Shown piece after piece: positions 1-9,167 of a stretch of 64,000 nt of DNA. The translations under genes and the position numbers were made by a program. The notes below the pieces were generated by a model. It was not told where the DNA came from, made no database searches, and was given only the letters and a program-made list of their open reading frames with translations. Numbering within the stretch: the stretch's first letter is position 1; every line of letters begins with the position of its first letter. This DNA comes from Acidobacteriota bacterium (lineage in GTDB: Bacteria; Acidobacteriota; Vicinamibacteria; Vicinamibacterales; CAVVIG01): contig QHWJ01000232.1 in the NCBI GenBank assembly GCA_003222535.1, positions 1-64,000 on the forward strand, in the 5' to 3' direction.

Positions 1-1012
1 TGTAGTCGAAGTTGTTGCCGAGCCCGTAGTTGAACCCGCCCGACACGTCGGATGCGACCTGGTTTTCCTTGATCAGCGACTGATAGAGCTTCGCGCTCTC
101 GTCGCTCACGAGGAGCGGGTCGAGCAGCGACAGCGCGAAAAAGTCCTTCGTCATCCGATCCGGCAGGTGATAGCCGAACGCGAGGGCGGGCGTCCGCGCG
201 AGCTTGTCGCTCTCGCTGAACGTCTTTTCCGCCGTCTGCGCCGGCTCCCTGATGTCGGGGCGCGGCGGCAGCGCCCGCTGCGGAATGGCGCCGAAATGCT
301 TCTCGGCCAGCTTCATCACTTCGTCCGGCGTCGTGTCGCCGGAAACGACCAGCGCGGCGTTGTTCGGTGTGTAGTACGTATCGAAGAACGTCTTCACGTC
401 GTCCAGGTTCGCCGCCTGGAGGTCCGAGAGATCGCCGTAGAAGTTGTGCGCGTTGTACCAGTTCGTGTTCGCCTTCTGCGGCAGCCCGAGCCACTCGAAG
501 GCGGCGTACGGCTGGTTCAGCACGTTGACGCGGACCTCCTCGCTGACCACGTCCTGCTGATTCTTGAGGGTCTCGGGGGTGATTTTCAGCGATCTCATGC
601 GGTCGGCCTCGAGCCACATCGCGAGCTCGAGGGCGTTTGATGGCATCACCTCGAAGTAGTTCGTGTGGTCGAACCGCGTCGATCCGTTCAGCGTCCCGCC
701 GTTCTCGTTGACGATGCGGACGTGCTCGAACTTGCCGACGTGCTCGGACCCTTGAAACATCATGTGCTCGAACAGGTGCGCGAAGCCGGTCCGGTTCCGC
801 GGCTCGATGCGGAATCCGATCCGGTACATCACCTCGACCACGACGACCGGCGCCGCGTGGTTCTCGCTGATGACGACGCGCAGTCCGTTGGGCAGCTTCT
901 TGTAGACGACCGGAACCGAGAAGGCCCCGGCCGATGTGTTTTGAGTGGCGGACGCGGACGGCGCCGTCGCGGCGGCGCCGGCCAGGCACACAGCGAGAAT
1001 GAACGTTCGCAT
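1..1012 (-). CDS. M16 family zinc peptidase (3' part outside window)
   Basis: Reverse strand reads MRTFILAVCLAGAAA...LPNGLRVVISENH...TGFAHLFEHMMFQGSEHV; HxxEH motif and signal peptide; runs off the window edge. Confidence 0.9.
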   Translation of the reverse strand, partial: MRTFILAVCLAGAAATAPSASATQNTSAGAFSVPVVYKKLPNGLRVVISENHAAPVVVVEVMYRIGFRIEPRNRTGFAHLFEHMMFQGSEHVGKFEHVRIVNENGGTLNGSTRFDHTNYFEVMPSNALELAMWLEADRMRSLKITPETLKNQQDVVSEEVRVNVLNQPYAAFEWLGLPQKANTNWYNAHNFYGDLSDLQAANLDDVKTFFDTYYTPNNAALVVSGDTTPDEVMKLAEKHFGAIPQRALPPRPDIREPAQTAEKTFSESDKLARTPALAFGYHLPDRMTKDFFALSLLDPLLVSDESAKLYQSLIKENQVASDVSGGFNYGLGNNFDY

Positions 1013-1082
1013 AAGGCGTGACTCTACCATACGGGTTTCAGACGGCTGGAAGGATCGGACGGTTCCTCGCGAGCCCAGGGAA

Positions 1083-1110
1083 ATTGCGGATTGCGGATTG
1101 CGGATTGCGG
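1083..1110. repeat. Heptanucleotide tandem repeat (ATTGCGG)x4
   Basis: attgcggattgcggattgcggattgcgg read directly. Confidence 0.9.
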
Positions 1111-1176
1111 AAACGCACAGTGTGCGTTCCCGCATGAGCAGTCCGTGGTGCCAGCCCATCGTTGCGCAACGGGCTG

Positions 1177-2241
1177 TCAACCTGCGTAAGGTCGTATGGC
1201 GCGCCCGACGAAGGCGCTCATCAGGCGGCGGCGCAGCTCGTTGGCGATCTTGCCCTGGTTGAGCGGATGCGTCTTGAAATTCAACCGGATGGTGGCGGCG
1301 CCGTCGGCGAGCGATACGATGCCGACGATCTCGAGCGGCGCCTGGACGAGCGCGCCCAACACCGGATCGTGCTCCATCGCCGCGCCGACTTCCCGCATCG
1401 TGCCCATCACGCGATCGATGTTCTCGCTGTACGCGATCCGCACGTCGACGACGGCGTACGCGAACTGCTTGCTGAGATTGGCGAGCGCCGTAATCGTGCC
1501 GTTGGGAAAGACCTGGACGGCGCCCTCGCCGTCGCGCAGGACGATCGTCCGCAGGTTGATCTGTTCCACGGTGCCGGCGACGCCGTTGATGCGCGCCGCG
1601 TCTCCAATCCGCACCTGATCTTCGAGGATGAGAAAGAATCCCGAGATGACGTCGCGGACGAGATTCTGCGCGCCGAAGCCGATCGCGAGCCCCGCGATGC
1701 CGGCGCCGGTCATGATCGGCACGATGTCGATCGTCAGCTCGCGCAGCAGCATCAGGATCGCGACGAACATGACCGAGACGGTGACCACGCTGGAGAGAAT
1801 GCCGCCCAGCGTCGCCGCGCGCCGCTGCCATTCCAGATCGGCCGGAGCGTGACGCCGCGCCAGCTTGAACCGCAGATGTTCGATCGCCAGGTTCGCCGCG
1901 CGCACGACGATGAACGCACCGGCCGCGATGATGACGAGGTTGACGCCGTGCGTCAGGAACCAGCGCACCAGCAGCCGCGGATCCCATTGCGGCTCGCTGA
2001 CGCCGAACCGATTCAGGGCCAGTGACAGGACGGCCAGCGCCGCCACCCCGTACGCCAGGAGCGTCAGCGCGCGAGTGAGCTGCCGCGCACGCGCCTGCAC
2101 CGCCGCGCGATTCTCGGCGCCGACGATGTCGAGCGCCTCGAGCGTACGCCGGACGAGGGCATGCGCCACTCCCACGACGACCGCCGCGACGAGGAAGGCG
2201 AGCAGGACGGCGCCGATGGTGGCAAAGCGGATGGACGGCAT
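1177..2241 (-). CDS. MscS family mechanosensitive ion channel
   Basis: Multi-TM N-terminus followed by GAGIAGLAIGFGAQNLVRDVISGFFLILEDQVRIGD, typical MscS pore/beta domain. Confidence 0.9.
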   Translation of the reverse strand: MPSIRFATIGAVLLAFLVAAVVVGVAHALVRRTLEALDIVGAENRAAVQARARQLTRALTLLAYGVAALAVLSLALNRFGVSEPQWDPRLLVRWFLTHGVNLVIIAAGAFIVVRAANLAIEHLRFKLARRHAPADLEWQRRAATLGGILSSVVTVSVMFVAILMLLRELTIDIVPIMTGAGIAGLAIGFGAQNLVRDVISGFFLILEDQVRIGDAARINGVAGTVEQINLRTIVLRDGEGAVQVFPNGTITALANLSKQFAYAVVDVRIAYSENIDRVMGTMREVGAAMEHDPVLGALVQAPLEIVGIVSLADGAATIRLNFKTHPLNQGKIANELRRRLMSAFVGRAIRPYAG

Positions 2242-2277
2242 CCGAAGCTATCTCAGAAACCTCATGTCGACGCGGCA

Positions 2278-2405
2278 TCCCTGGTCCTTGGTTCCTGGTG
2301 CTCGGTCCGTCCCTGGTCCATGGTGGGATCCCGGTCCGTAGTCCCTGGGACGGACGAAGGACTTTGGACGGACCAGGGACGAAGCACAGAGAACCAGGGA
2401 CGCTG
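2278..2405. repeat. Degenerate CCGTCCCTGGTCC-family repeat with both orientations (hairpin-like)
   Basis: ggtccttggttcctggtgctcggtccgtccctggtcc...ggacggaccagggacg; related to the 18-bp array at 10.2 kb. Confidence 0.75.
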
Positions 2406-2408
2406 GAA

Positions 2409-3824
2409 TCACAGGCGTTGAATCTTGAGGTAGTTCGCGTCGAGGCGGGTCAGGTCGGCGCTGATGTTCACCAGCACGACCACGGCCCCGGCCCCGACGA
2501 GACCGCGCGCGACGAGCTGCTGCCCGACGATCATGCCGGCGGCATCGAGGTTCTCGCCGATGTCCGTGGCCAGCGGGACGACCCCCCAGTAGATGGCGAG
2601 GCGCCGCGCGGTGTCGTCGCGATCGGTGGCCGCGATGATCGGCGCGCGCGGCCGGAGGGCCGACAACCGCCTGGCGGTGCCGCCGCCGCGCGTGACCGCG
2701 ACGATCGCCTGCGCATCGCCGCGGTTGGCAAGCGTCACTGCCGCCTCGCAGACCGCCTGCGCATGATCCTGGTGAAGGGCGTCGCTCGACCGGCGCGTCA
2801 CGTCATCGGAGGGACTGGCCTCGGCGTCCCGGATGATGGCGTCGAGCGTGTGCACGGCCCGCGCGGCGTGAGCGCCGACGGCCGTTTCGCCCGCCAGCAT
2901 GATCGCGTCGACGCCGTCCTCCACCGCATTGGCGGCGTCGTTCACTTCGGCGCGCGTCGGACGCGCCTCGCTGGTCATCGATTCGAGCACCTGCGTGGCG
3001 ACGATGACGGGAATCCCCCGCCGGCGCGCCGCGCGCGTGATGTCCTTCTGCGCGCGGGGCACGCGCTCGAGCGGCATCTCGAGCCCGAGGTCGCCGCGCG
3101 CGACCATCACCGCGTCGCTCGCCGCCAGAATCTCGTCGAGGTGCTCGAGCGCCTGCGGCCGCTCCAGCTTCGCCACGAGGAGGGCGTTCGAACCGTGCGC
3201 GTCCGCCATCAGTTGGCGCGCTTGCCCGAGATCGGCTGCGCTCTGCACGAAGCTCAGCCCAATCATGTCGACGCCGAGCGAAAGACCGAACTGGAGGTCC
3301 TCGATGTCCTTCGAGGTAATCGCCGAACCCGGCAGCGCCACGCCGGGTGCATTGATCCCTTTGTGCTCGCCGATCTCGCCTCCTTCGACGACCGTCGTCT
3401 GAATCTCGGTGCCGTCGCTGGCGTCGACGCGCAGCTCGATGATGCCGTCGGCGAGCAGGAGGCGATCGCCGGGACGCGCGTTCTGGGCCAGCCCGGCGAA
3501 CGTAGTCGACAGCCGTCCGGACCCACCGACGAAATCACCCGTGGCGATCCGCAGGGTATCGCCGGGGTCGACGTGCAGCGCGCGGCCGTCTTTCAGCACG
3601 CCCGTGCGGATCTTCGGCCCGCCGAGGTCCTGCAGGATCGCCACCGTGCGGCGTGCCCGTTCGCCCGCCGCGCGGACGCGCGCGAAGGTCGCGCCGTGCG
3701 ACTCGTGCGTCCCGTGTGAAAAATTGAGCCGGAAGATGTCGGTCCCCGCCGCAATCAACGCGTCGAGCATCGCGTCGGAATCACACGCGGGGCCGACGGT
3801 GGCGATGATCTTGGTGTGGCGCAT
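2409..3824 (-). CDS. pyk: Pyruvate kinase
   Basis: MRHTKIIATVGPACDSDAMLDALIAAGTDIFRLNFSHGTHESH; MVARGDLGLEMPLERVPRAQKDI; start chosen at MRHTKI. Confidence 0.95.
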   Translation of the reverse strand: MRHTKIIATVGPACDSDAMLDALIAAGTDIFRLNFSHGTHESHGATFARVRAAGERARRTVAILQDLGGPKIRTGVLKDGRALHVDPGDTLRIATGDFVGGSGRLSTTFAGLAQNARPGDRLLLADGIIELRVDASDGTEIQTTVVEGGEIGEHKGINAPGVALPGSAITSKDIEDLQFGLSLGVDMIGLSFVQSAADLGQARQLMADAHGSNALLVAKLERPQALEHLDEILAASDAVMVARGDLGLEMPLERVPRAQKDITRAARRRGIPVIVATQVLESMTSEARPTRAEVNDAANAVEDGVDAIMLAGETAVGAHAARAVHTLDAIIRDAEASPSDDVTRRSSDALHQDHAQAVCEAAVTLANRGDAQAIVAVTRGGGTARRLSALRPRAPIIAATDRDDTARRLAIYWGVVPLATDIGENLDAAGMIVGQQLVARGLVGAGAVVVLVNISADLTRLDANYLKIQRL

Positions 3825-3836
3825 AGAATACCGATT

Positions 3837-4490
3837 ATGGGCCAGATTGTGCCCGACGCCATCGAGCACTATCTTGCGGATCTCAACCGTTTCGGCGATG
3901 CGGTCCTCGACGACATCGCGCGCGGGAACGACGCGCGCGGTCTGCCGCTCGTCGATGCGGAGGTCGGCGCGCTTCTGCGCGTGATGGCGACTGCGGTCGG
4001 CGCGTCACGCATCCTGGAAATCGGCACGGCGATCGGCTATTCCGGCATCTGGCTGGCCGGCGCGCTGCCACCGGGCGGCAGGCTGCTCACGATGGAGATG
4101 AGCGAGGAGCGCGCGCGGGAAGCGCGCGAGAATTTCGCGCGTGCCGGCGTCTCCGAGCGCGTGAGCGTCATTGTCGGCGACGCGCGGCTGAAAATCGCGA
4201 AGGTGTCCGGCCCGTTCGATCTCATTTTTCAGGACGGCGACAAGAAGCTCTACGAGCCGCTCCTCGATCGGCTGGTCGCGCTGCTCCGCCCCGGTGGACT
4301 GCTGATCACCGACAACGTGCTCTGGGACGGCGAGGTGGTGCCGGGATTCGCGTCCGCGTCCCGCCACGATGCGGCGGACACGCGCGCGATTGCCGAATAC
4401 AACGAGCGGGTCGCGTCGCATCCGGAGCTCGTCACGACGATCGTCCCGCTGCGCGACGGCGTGTCGATTTCGGTGAAACGGTCCGGCTGA
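3837..4490 (+). CDS. Class I SAM-dependent O-methyltransferase (catechol OMT-like)
   Basis: ILEIGTAIGYSGIWLAGALPPGGRLLTMEMSEERAREARENF; IFQDGDKKLYEPLLDRLVALLRPGGLLITDNVLWDG. Confidence 0.9.
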   Translation: MGQIVPDAIEHYLADLNRFGDAVLDDIARGNDARGLPLVDAEVGALLRVMATAVGASRILEIGTAIGYSGIWLAGALPPGGRLLTMEMSEERAREARENFARAGVSERVSVIVGDARLKIAKVSGPFDLIFQDGDKKLYEPLLDRLVALLRPGGLLITDNVLWDGEVVPGFASASRHDAADTRAIAEYNERVASHPELVTTIVPLRDGVSISVKRSG

Positions 4491-4498
4491 AGCCGGAC
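4481..4498 (+). repeat. VRLKPD-type palindrome, copy 1
   Basis: GTCCGGCTGAAGCCGGAC, 8-bp arms; contains the stop codon of the preceding methyltransferase. Confidence 0.85.
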
Positions 4499-4569
4499 AC
4501 TACCGAAGCGGGCCGCGCGGCAGTTCCTCACAAGAGATCGGGAGACTCCTGTGAAACGAAATCCTCCTG

Positions 4570-4664
4570 AGGCACCGCTAAAGCGGTGCCCTACTTTTAG
4601 GTGCCCTATTTTGGCGGTACGTAGACACTTCGACGGTACGTAGGGCGCCGCTTTAGCGGTGCCG
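4570..4664. repeat. Two palindromic GGCACCGCTAAAGCGGTGCC-type elements
   Basis: ggcaccgctaaagcggtgccctac and gtagggcgccgctttagcggtgcc. Confidence 0.75.
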
Positions 4665-4673
4665 GGAGAAACC

Positions 4674-4817
4674 ATGACCATCGAATCCTGGCTGCAGGCC
4701 GCCATCGCCGACGCCGAGCGGCGCGGGCTGCCAGACCTGAAACCCGTACTCGAAACGCTCGCGCGCGCGACGACGGCCTTGCGCGCGGCCGATTTCAGCG
4801 ATCACGCGGACAAATGA
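4674..4817 (+). CDS. 47-aa small protein coupled to amidase (possible AtzG/GatC-like subunit)
   Basis: MTIESWLQAAIADAERRGLPDLKPVLETLARATTALRAADFSDHADK; stop overlaps amidase start (ATGA). Confidence 0.6.
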   Translation: MTIESWLQAAIADAERRGLPDLKPVLETLARATTALRAADFSDHADK

Positions 4818-6154
4818 TGACCATCGAGGAATTCGGGCGCCGGCTTCGGGCCCGTGAGATCACCGCGGCGCAGGTCACGGACCAGTGTCTGCGGCGGATC
4901 GAGACCGACAACCCGCGCCTGAATGCCTTCATTCTCGTGATGGCGGATGAAGCGCGGCGCCAGGCGCTCGCCTCCGATCAGGCGCTCGCCGCGGGACGCG
5001 ATCGCGGACCGTTGCACGGCGTGCCGATCTCGATCAAGGACCTGCTGGATATGCGGGGGCTCCCGACGACCGCGGCGTCGCGCGTTCGCGACGGGCACCG
5101 GGCGAATCGTGACGCGACGGCGATCACGCATCTGCGTCAGGCCGGTGCGGTGTTCATCGGAAAAACGAACCTCCACGAGTTCGCGTTCGGCACGACGAGC
5201 GAGGATTCGGCGTTCGGTCCCGCGCGGAACCCGCACGACACCGCCCGATCGCCCGGCGGCTCGAGCGGCGGATCCGCCGCCAGCGTCGCAGCCGGGATGG
5301 CGCTTGCAAGCATCGGCACCGATACAGGCGGATCGATCCGCATTCCCGCAGCCGCGTGCGGCACCGTCGGCCTCAAGCCTTCCTTCGGCGAGGTGTCGAT
5401 TGACGGCGTCGTGCCGCTGTCGCGCACGCTCGATCACGTCGGCCCGCTGACTCAAACCGTGTCGGACGCCTGCCTCGTGTATCACGCCCTTCTTGGCGAC
5501 GAGCGCGTCACGCCTCCGGCGCCAATGCCCCTCCACGGCCTGCGGCTCGCCGTCCCACGCCGGTATTTCTGCGACCTGCTGGAAGACGAGGTGCGGGCGC
5601 GGTTCGAAAGCGCGCTCGATCGCCTGCGCGCGGGCGGCGCCCACTTCGACGACATCGAAATCCATCATGCGGCGGACATCGCGCCGGTGTACCTGCACAT
5701 CGTCCTCGGCGACGCCGCCGCTTATCACGCGACAGCACTCGAGACGATGCCGGAGCGGTACACGCCGCCGGTTCGTCTGCGTCTGGAAATGGGCCGGTAC
5801 ATCCTCGCCGAGGATTACGTGCGGGCGCTCAAGGGGCGCGAGCTCTTGAAGCGCGAGGTCGATGCCGCGCTGGCGCAGCACGACGCGCTCGTGCTGCCGA
5901 CGCTCCCGATTTCGGCGCCGCCGCTCGGCGCCAACTCGGTGGAAGTCGGCGCGACGACTGAGCCGGTCAGAAACCTGATGCTTCGGCTCACGCAGCTCTT
6001 CAACGTCACGGGCCATCCGGCGATCTCAATACCGTCTGGCCGCACGTCCGCTGGAATGCCGTGCGCGGTCCAGCTCGTCGGCTGCCGGATGCAGACCGAC
6101 GCCCTGCTGAGGGTCGCCCTCACCTGCGAACCACATGTGTCATCTGAAGTCTGA
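4814..6154 (+). CDS. Amidase signature family enzyme (GatA/AtzE-like)
   Basis: SPGGSSGGSAASVAAGMALASIGTDTGGSIRIPAAACGTVGLKPSFG: Ser-cisSer-Lys amidase signature. Confidence 0.93.
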   Translation: MMTIEEFGRRLRAREITAAQVTDQCLRRIETDNPRLNAFILVMADEARRQALASDQALAAGRDRGPLHGVPISIKDLLDMRGLPTTAASRVRDGHRANRDATAITHLRQAGAVFIGKTNLHEFAFGTTSEDSAFGPARNPHDTARSPGGSSGGSAASVAAGMALASIGTDTGGSIRIPAAACGTVGLKPSFGEVSIDGVVPLSRTLDHVGPLTQTVSDACLVYHALLGDERVTPPAPMPLHGLRLAVPRRYFCDLLEDEVRARFESALDRLRAGGAHFDDIEIHHAADIAPVYLHIVLGDAAAYHATALETMPERYTPPVRLRLEMGRYILAEDYVRALKGRELLKREVDAALAQHDALVLPTLPISAPPLGANSVEVGATTEPVRNLMLRLTQLFNVTGHPAISIPSGRTSAGMPCAVQLVGCRMQTDALLRVALTCEPHVSSEV

Positions 6155-6180
6155 AGTCTGAAGTCTGAAGTCTAAAGTCT
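6143..6180. repeat. Heptanucleotide tandem repeat (TCTGAAG)n
   Basis: tctgaagtctgaagtctgaagtctgaagtctaaag. Confidence 0.85.
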
Positions 6181-6205
6181 TCGCAACTCGCTTCGCACCT
6201 CACGC

Positions 6206-7987
6206 CTACACATCCAGGCCAATCGCGCGCATCAGCGCCAGGGCGTTGCTGTGTTCGACCACGCCGGGCCGCATCCGGTAGTCGAACACCATCCGGCCGT
6301 TCTCCAGCCGATCCTCGAAGTGCATGTTGACCGCGGCGGCGCCGAGCCTCGACGGCAGCTCGGTCAGCGCCAGGTCGTGCGTGGTGACCAGACCGATCGC
6401 GTCAAGCTTGACCAGCGCGCGCACGACGCCTTCCGCGCCGATCCGGCGATCGTGCGAGTTCGTGCCGTGAAGGATTTCGTCGAGCAGAAACAGCAGCGGC
6501 ACCGGACCACGCGCCGTCTCCACAATCGTCCGGATGCGAAGGATCTCCGCGAAGAAGCGGGAGTGGCCTGCCTGCAGCGAGTCCTCGATGTGAAGCGTGG
6601 CGCCGAGGACGAGCGCCGACAGGCGCAGCCGCCCCGCCGTGACGGGCGCGCCCGCCAGCGCCAGCACGACGTTCACCCCCACCGATCGCAGCAGGGTGCT
6701 CTTCCCCGACATGTTCGACCCGCTGACGATGACCACGCGAGATCCGGCACCGCCGAGCCGGACATCGTTCCTGACCGCCGACGCCGGCGCGATCAGCGGA
6801 TGGCCCAGCGCATCCGCTTCGAACACCGCGCCATCCTCGGCAAACTCGGGAAACGGATCAGCGGGGCGTTCGTATGCCAACGTGGCGAGCGCGGCGAGAG
6901 CTTCGAGCTCGCCCACAGCCCGCAGCCATTCGGCGACCGCCGGACCGTACGCGGCGTGCCAGCGATCGATCGCCATCGCGAGCTGCGGCCGCAGAAGGAG
7001 CGCGTAGGCAATCGCAGCGAACATCAGGTTGTGCGTCGAATCGAGCCACGACACGAGTGATCGGAGCCGTGCGATCCGTTTGGACGGCGCCACGCCGTCG
7101 GTCAGGAGCGCCCGTTGAAGCGTGGTCAAGCGCGGCGAGAGGAAGCGCTGCGACTCGACGCGCGCCAGAAGACCGGCCAGCAGGGCAAGATCGCGCTCAG
7201 GCGTGTCGATGGCGTGCAGGGCCTGATGAAAGGACCGCCGCCAGATCGCCGCGAACCCGGCTTCGACGATCACCCACTCGATCAGCCACTCCGATCCGAA
7301 CGCCCCGTAAAAGACGGCCGACGCGAGTCCGACGGTGATCAGCGCGAACGCAGCCAGAGCCACACGGAGCGCCGGGCGGAAATTCACCGCTGGCGATGCG
7401 GCCCATGCCGCCAGAAGGCCCGTGCGTCCCACCGGCGACTCGGACGCCAGGACGGCGACGTCCTCGCGGAAATCGAGCATCGGCCGCAGCTCGCCGATCG
7501 CCGCCTGCCTGGCACGCGCTTCCGTCAGCGTGGCGGGCGCGCGGAGCCAGTCCGCGAGCGTCGCTTCGCCGATCTCGGTACGGGTTGTGTTGAGCAGCTC
7601 GAAGAGCGACGCGGGCCCGAACAGATCGAGATCGCGGGCGTACGGATGGCCATCGAGGAACGGCCCGCCGTCCCGGCCGGTCCCGGCCCAGCGGCCACCC
7701 AGCCGATCGAGGCCGCGCAGGTACACCCGCTCGGCGCTGCGCGCCCGTTCGTACACCTGGAGGTGCCGGGCGTGCACAACCGCGAGCACGCCGAACGCCA
7801 CCCATGCGATTGCCGGCCACGCGGGAGAAATCGACACGCGCGCGAACGCCATCCAGAGCAGGACCGCGCCCGCGATCGCGAGGAACAGCCGTCCGTTCGA
7901 GATGTGCAGGTTGACCCGATCGTGGCGGGCGATCCGCTCGCGCCACCCGGTCAGCCGGCGATCGTATTCCGCACGGGGATCGGTCAC
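6206..7987 (-). CDS. MutS-family ATPase with N-terminal transmembrane segments
   Basis: VVIVSGSNMSGKSTLLRSVGVNVVLALAGAPVTAGRLRLS...LFLLDEILHGTNSHDR; hydrophobic FLAIAGAVLLWMAF...IAWVAFGVLAVVHA near N-terminus. Confidence 0.88.
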   Translation of the reverse strand: MTDPRAEYDRRLTGWRERIARHDRVNLHISNGRLFLAIAGAVLLWMAFARVSISPAWPAIAWVAFGVLAVVHARHLQVYERARSAERVYLRGLDRLGGRWAGTGRDGGPFLDGHPYARDLDLFGPASLFELLNTTRTEIGEATLADWLRAPATLTEARARQAAIGELRPMLDFREDVAVLASESPVGRTGLLAAWAASPAVNFRPALRVALAAFALITVGLASAVFYGAFGSEWLIEWVIVEAGFAAIWRRSFHQALHAIDTPERDLALLAGLLARVESQRFLSPRLTTLQRALLTDGVAPSKRIARLRSLVSWLDSTHNLMFAAIAYALLLRPQLAMAIDRWHAAYGPAVAEWLRAVGELEALAALATLAYERPADPFPEFAEDGAVFEADALGHPLIAPASAVRNDVRLGGAGSRVVIVSGSNMSGKSTLLRSVGVNVVLALAGAPVTAGRLRLSALVLGATLHIEDSLQAGHSRFFAEILRIRTIVETARGPVPLLFLLDEILHGTNSHDRRIGAEGVVRALVKLDAIGLVTTHDLALTELPSRLGAAAVNMHFEDRLENGRMVFDYRMRPGVVEHSNALALMRAIGLDV

Positions 7988-7994
7988 ATCGGGC

Positions 7995-8096
7995 TTTTGT
8001 GTAGGGCCAGCCTTTCAGGCTCGCCGATGAGGCGACCCTGTAGGGCGAGCCTTTCAGGCTCGTCATCGCGAGTCCAAAGGGGTCGCCCTCTACGCT
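7995..8096. repeat. Two GTAGGGC(G)AGCCTTTCAGGCTCG palindromic elements
   Basis: tgtagggccagcctttcaggctcgcc and tgtagggcgagcctttcaggctcgtc. Confidence 0.75.
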
Positions 8097-9123
8097 ATGA
8101 CGATAGCAGCGCGCGAGCCAGGGTCACGTAATGGCCGGCCGCCGCTGTCAGCTCGGCGATCGACACGAACTCGTCGGCCGTATGCGCCACGTGAATCGAG
8201 CCGGGACCGAACAGCAGCGGCTCGCCCCACCGGGGCAGAAACGGGATGTCGGTCGTGTACGGAAACACGGCCGCATCGAAACCCGGCACCGTTCTCAGGC
8301 GGACGGGCGGCACGTCGAGCACGTGCTCGATCGCGACGCGCCGCTCGAGCGGCGCGACCGCGCGCCGGACCTCCGCCGCGTCGCTGACGGTGCGGAACAT
8401 GATCTCCGCCTCGGCCGACGGCGAGACCACGTTCGGCGCCACGCCGCCGGCGATCAGGCCGACGGTGTAATGGGTCCGGCCGAGCACCGGGTCGCGGGGG
8501 AGGGCAATCGACCGCAGCTCGACGAGCGTGTCGATCAGCTTGTCGATCGCCGACTCGCCGAGCTCCGGAAACGACGAGTGCGCGGCCCGCCCTCCGGCGC
8601 GGAGCTTGAGTCGCAGAATCCCGCGTGTCGCCACGCCGAGACGATTGTCGGTCGGTTCGCCGTCGATCAGAAAGCGGCTACCGCCGCCGTGGGCCGCTTC
8701 GTTCGCTGCGCGCGCGCCGTCGCTGCCGCGCTCCTCGCCGACCACGAATACGAGGCCAACGCGCGAGTCACCGTCCGACCGGAGCCGATCGGCCGACGCG
8801 ACCTGCGCCGCCAGGATGCCTTTCGCATCGCACGCGCCGCGTCCGTAAATGCGGTCGCCCTCGATCCGGCTTGGAAAAAATGGCGGGACACAGTCGAAGT
8901 GGGTCGAGAAGACGATCTCCGGGCTCGAGCCCGGCGCCGGATCGCCCGAAGTCGCAATCACATTGAAGCGCGCGTCGTCCACGCGCTGTTCGACGACAGA
9001 CCAGCCGCGGCCGCGCAGGTAATCGGCCAGCCATCGTCCCGCCGCGCGCTCGCAGCCCGTCGTGGAGTCGATGTCCACCAGGGCGCGCGTGAGCGCGACC
9101 ACATCGACTGGATCCGCCGTCAC
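8095..9123 (-). CDS. M20 family metallopeptidase (ArgE/DapE/CPG2-like)
   Basis: EIVFSTHFDCVPPFF...IYGRGACDAKGILAAQV...VFVVGEERGSDGARAAN; likely GTG start. Confidence 0.88.
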   Translation of the reverse strand: MTADPVDVVALTRALVDIDSTTGCERAAGRWLADYLRGRGWSVVEQRVDDARFNVIATSGDPAPGSSPEIVFSTHFDCVPPFFPSRIEGDRIYGRGACDAKGILAAQVASADRLRSDGDSRVGLVFVVGEERGSDGARAANEAAHGGGSRFLIDGEPTDNRLGVATRGILRLKLRAGGRAAHSSFPELGESAIDKLIDTLVELRSIALPRDPVLGRTHYTVGLIAGGVAPNVVSPSAEAEIMFRTVSDAAEVRRAVAPLERRVAIEHVLDVPPVRLRTVPGFDAAVFPYTTDIPFLPRWGEPLLFGPGSIHVAHTADEFVSIAELTAAAGHYVTLARALLSS

Positions 9124-9167
9124 GCGGCCACCTGGCCCACGACAGTAAAGGCAGAGACCGCGGAGCA

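Noticed and set aside
2298-3719. Long + strand ORF of 473 aa
   Set aside because: Antisense shadow of pyruvate kinase, Arg/Asp/His-rich composition typical of the opposite strand of high-GC genes
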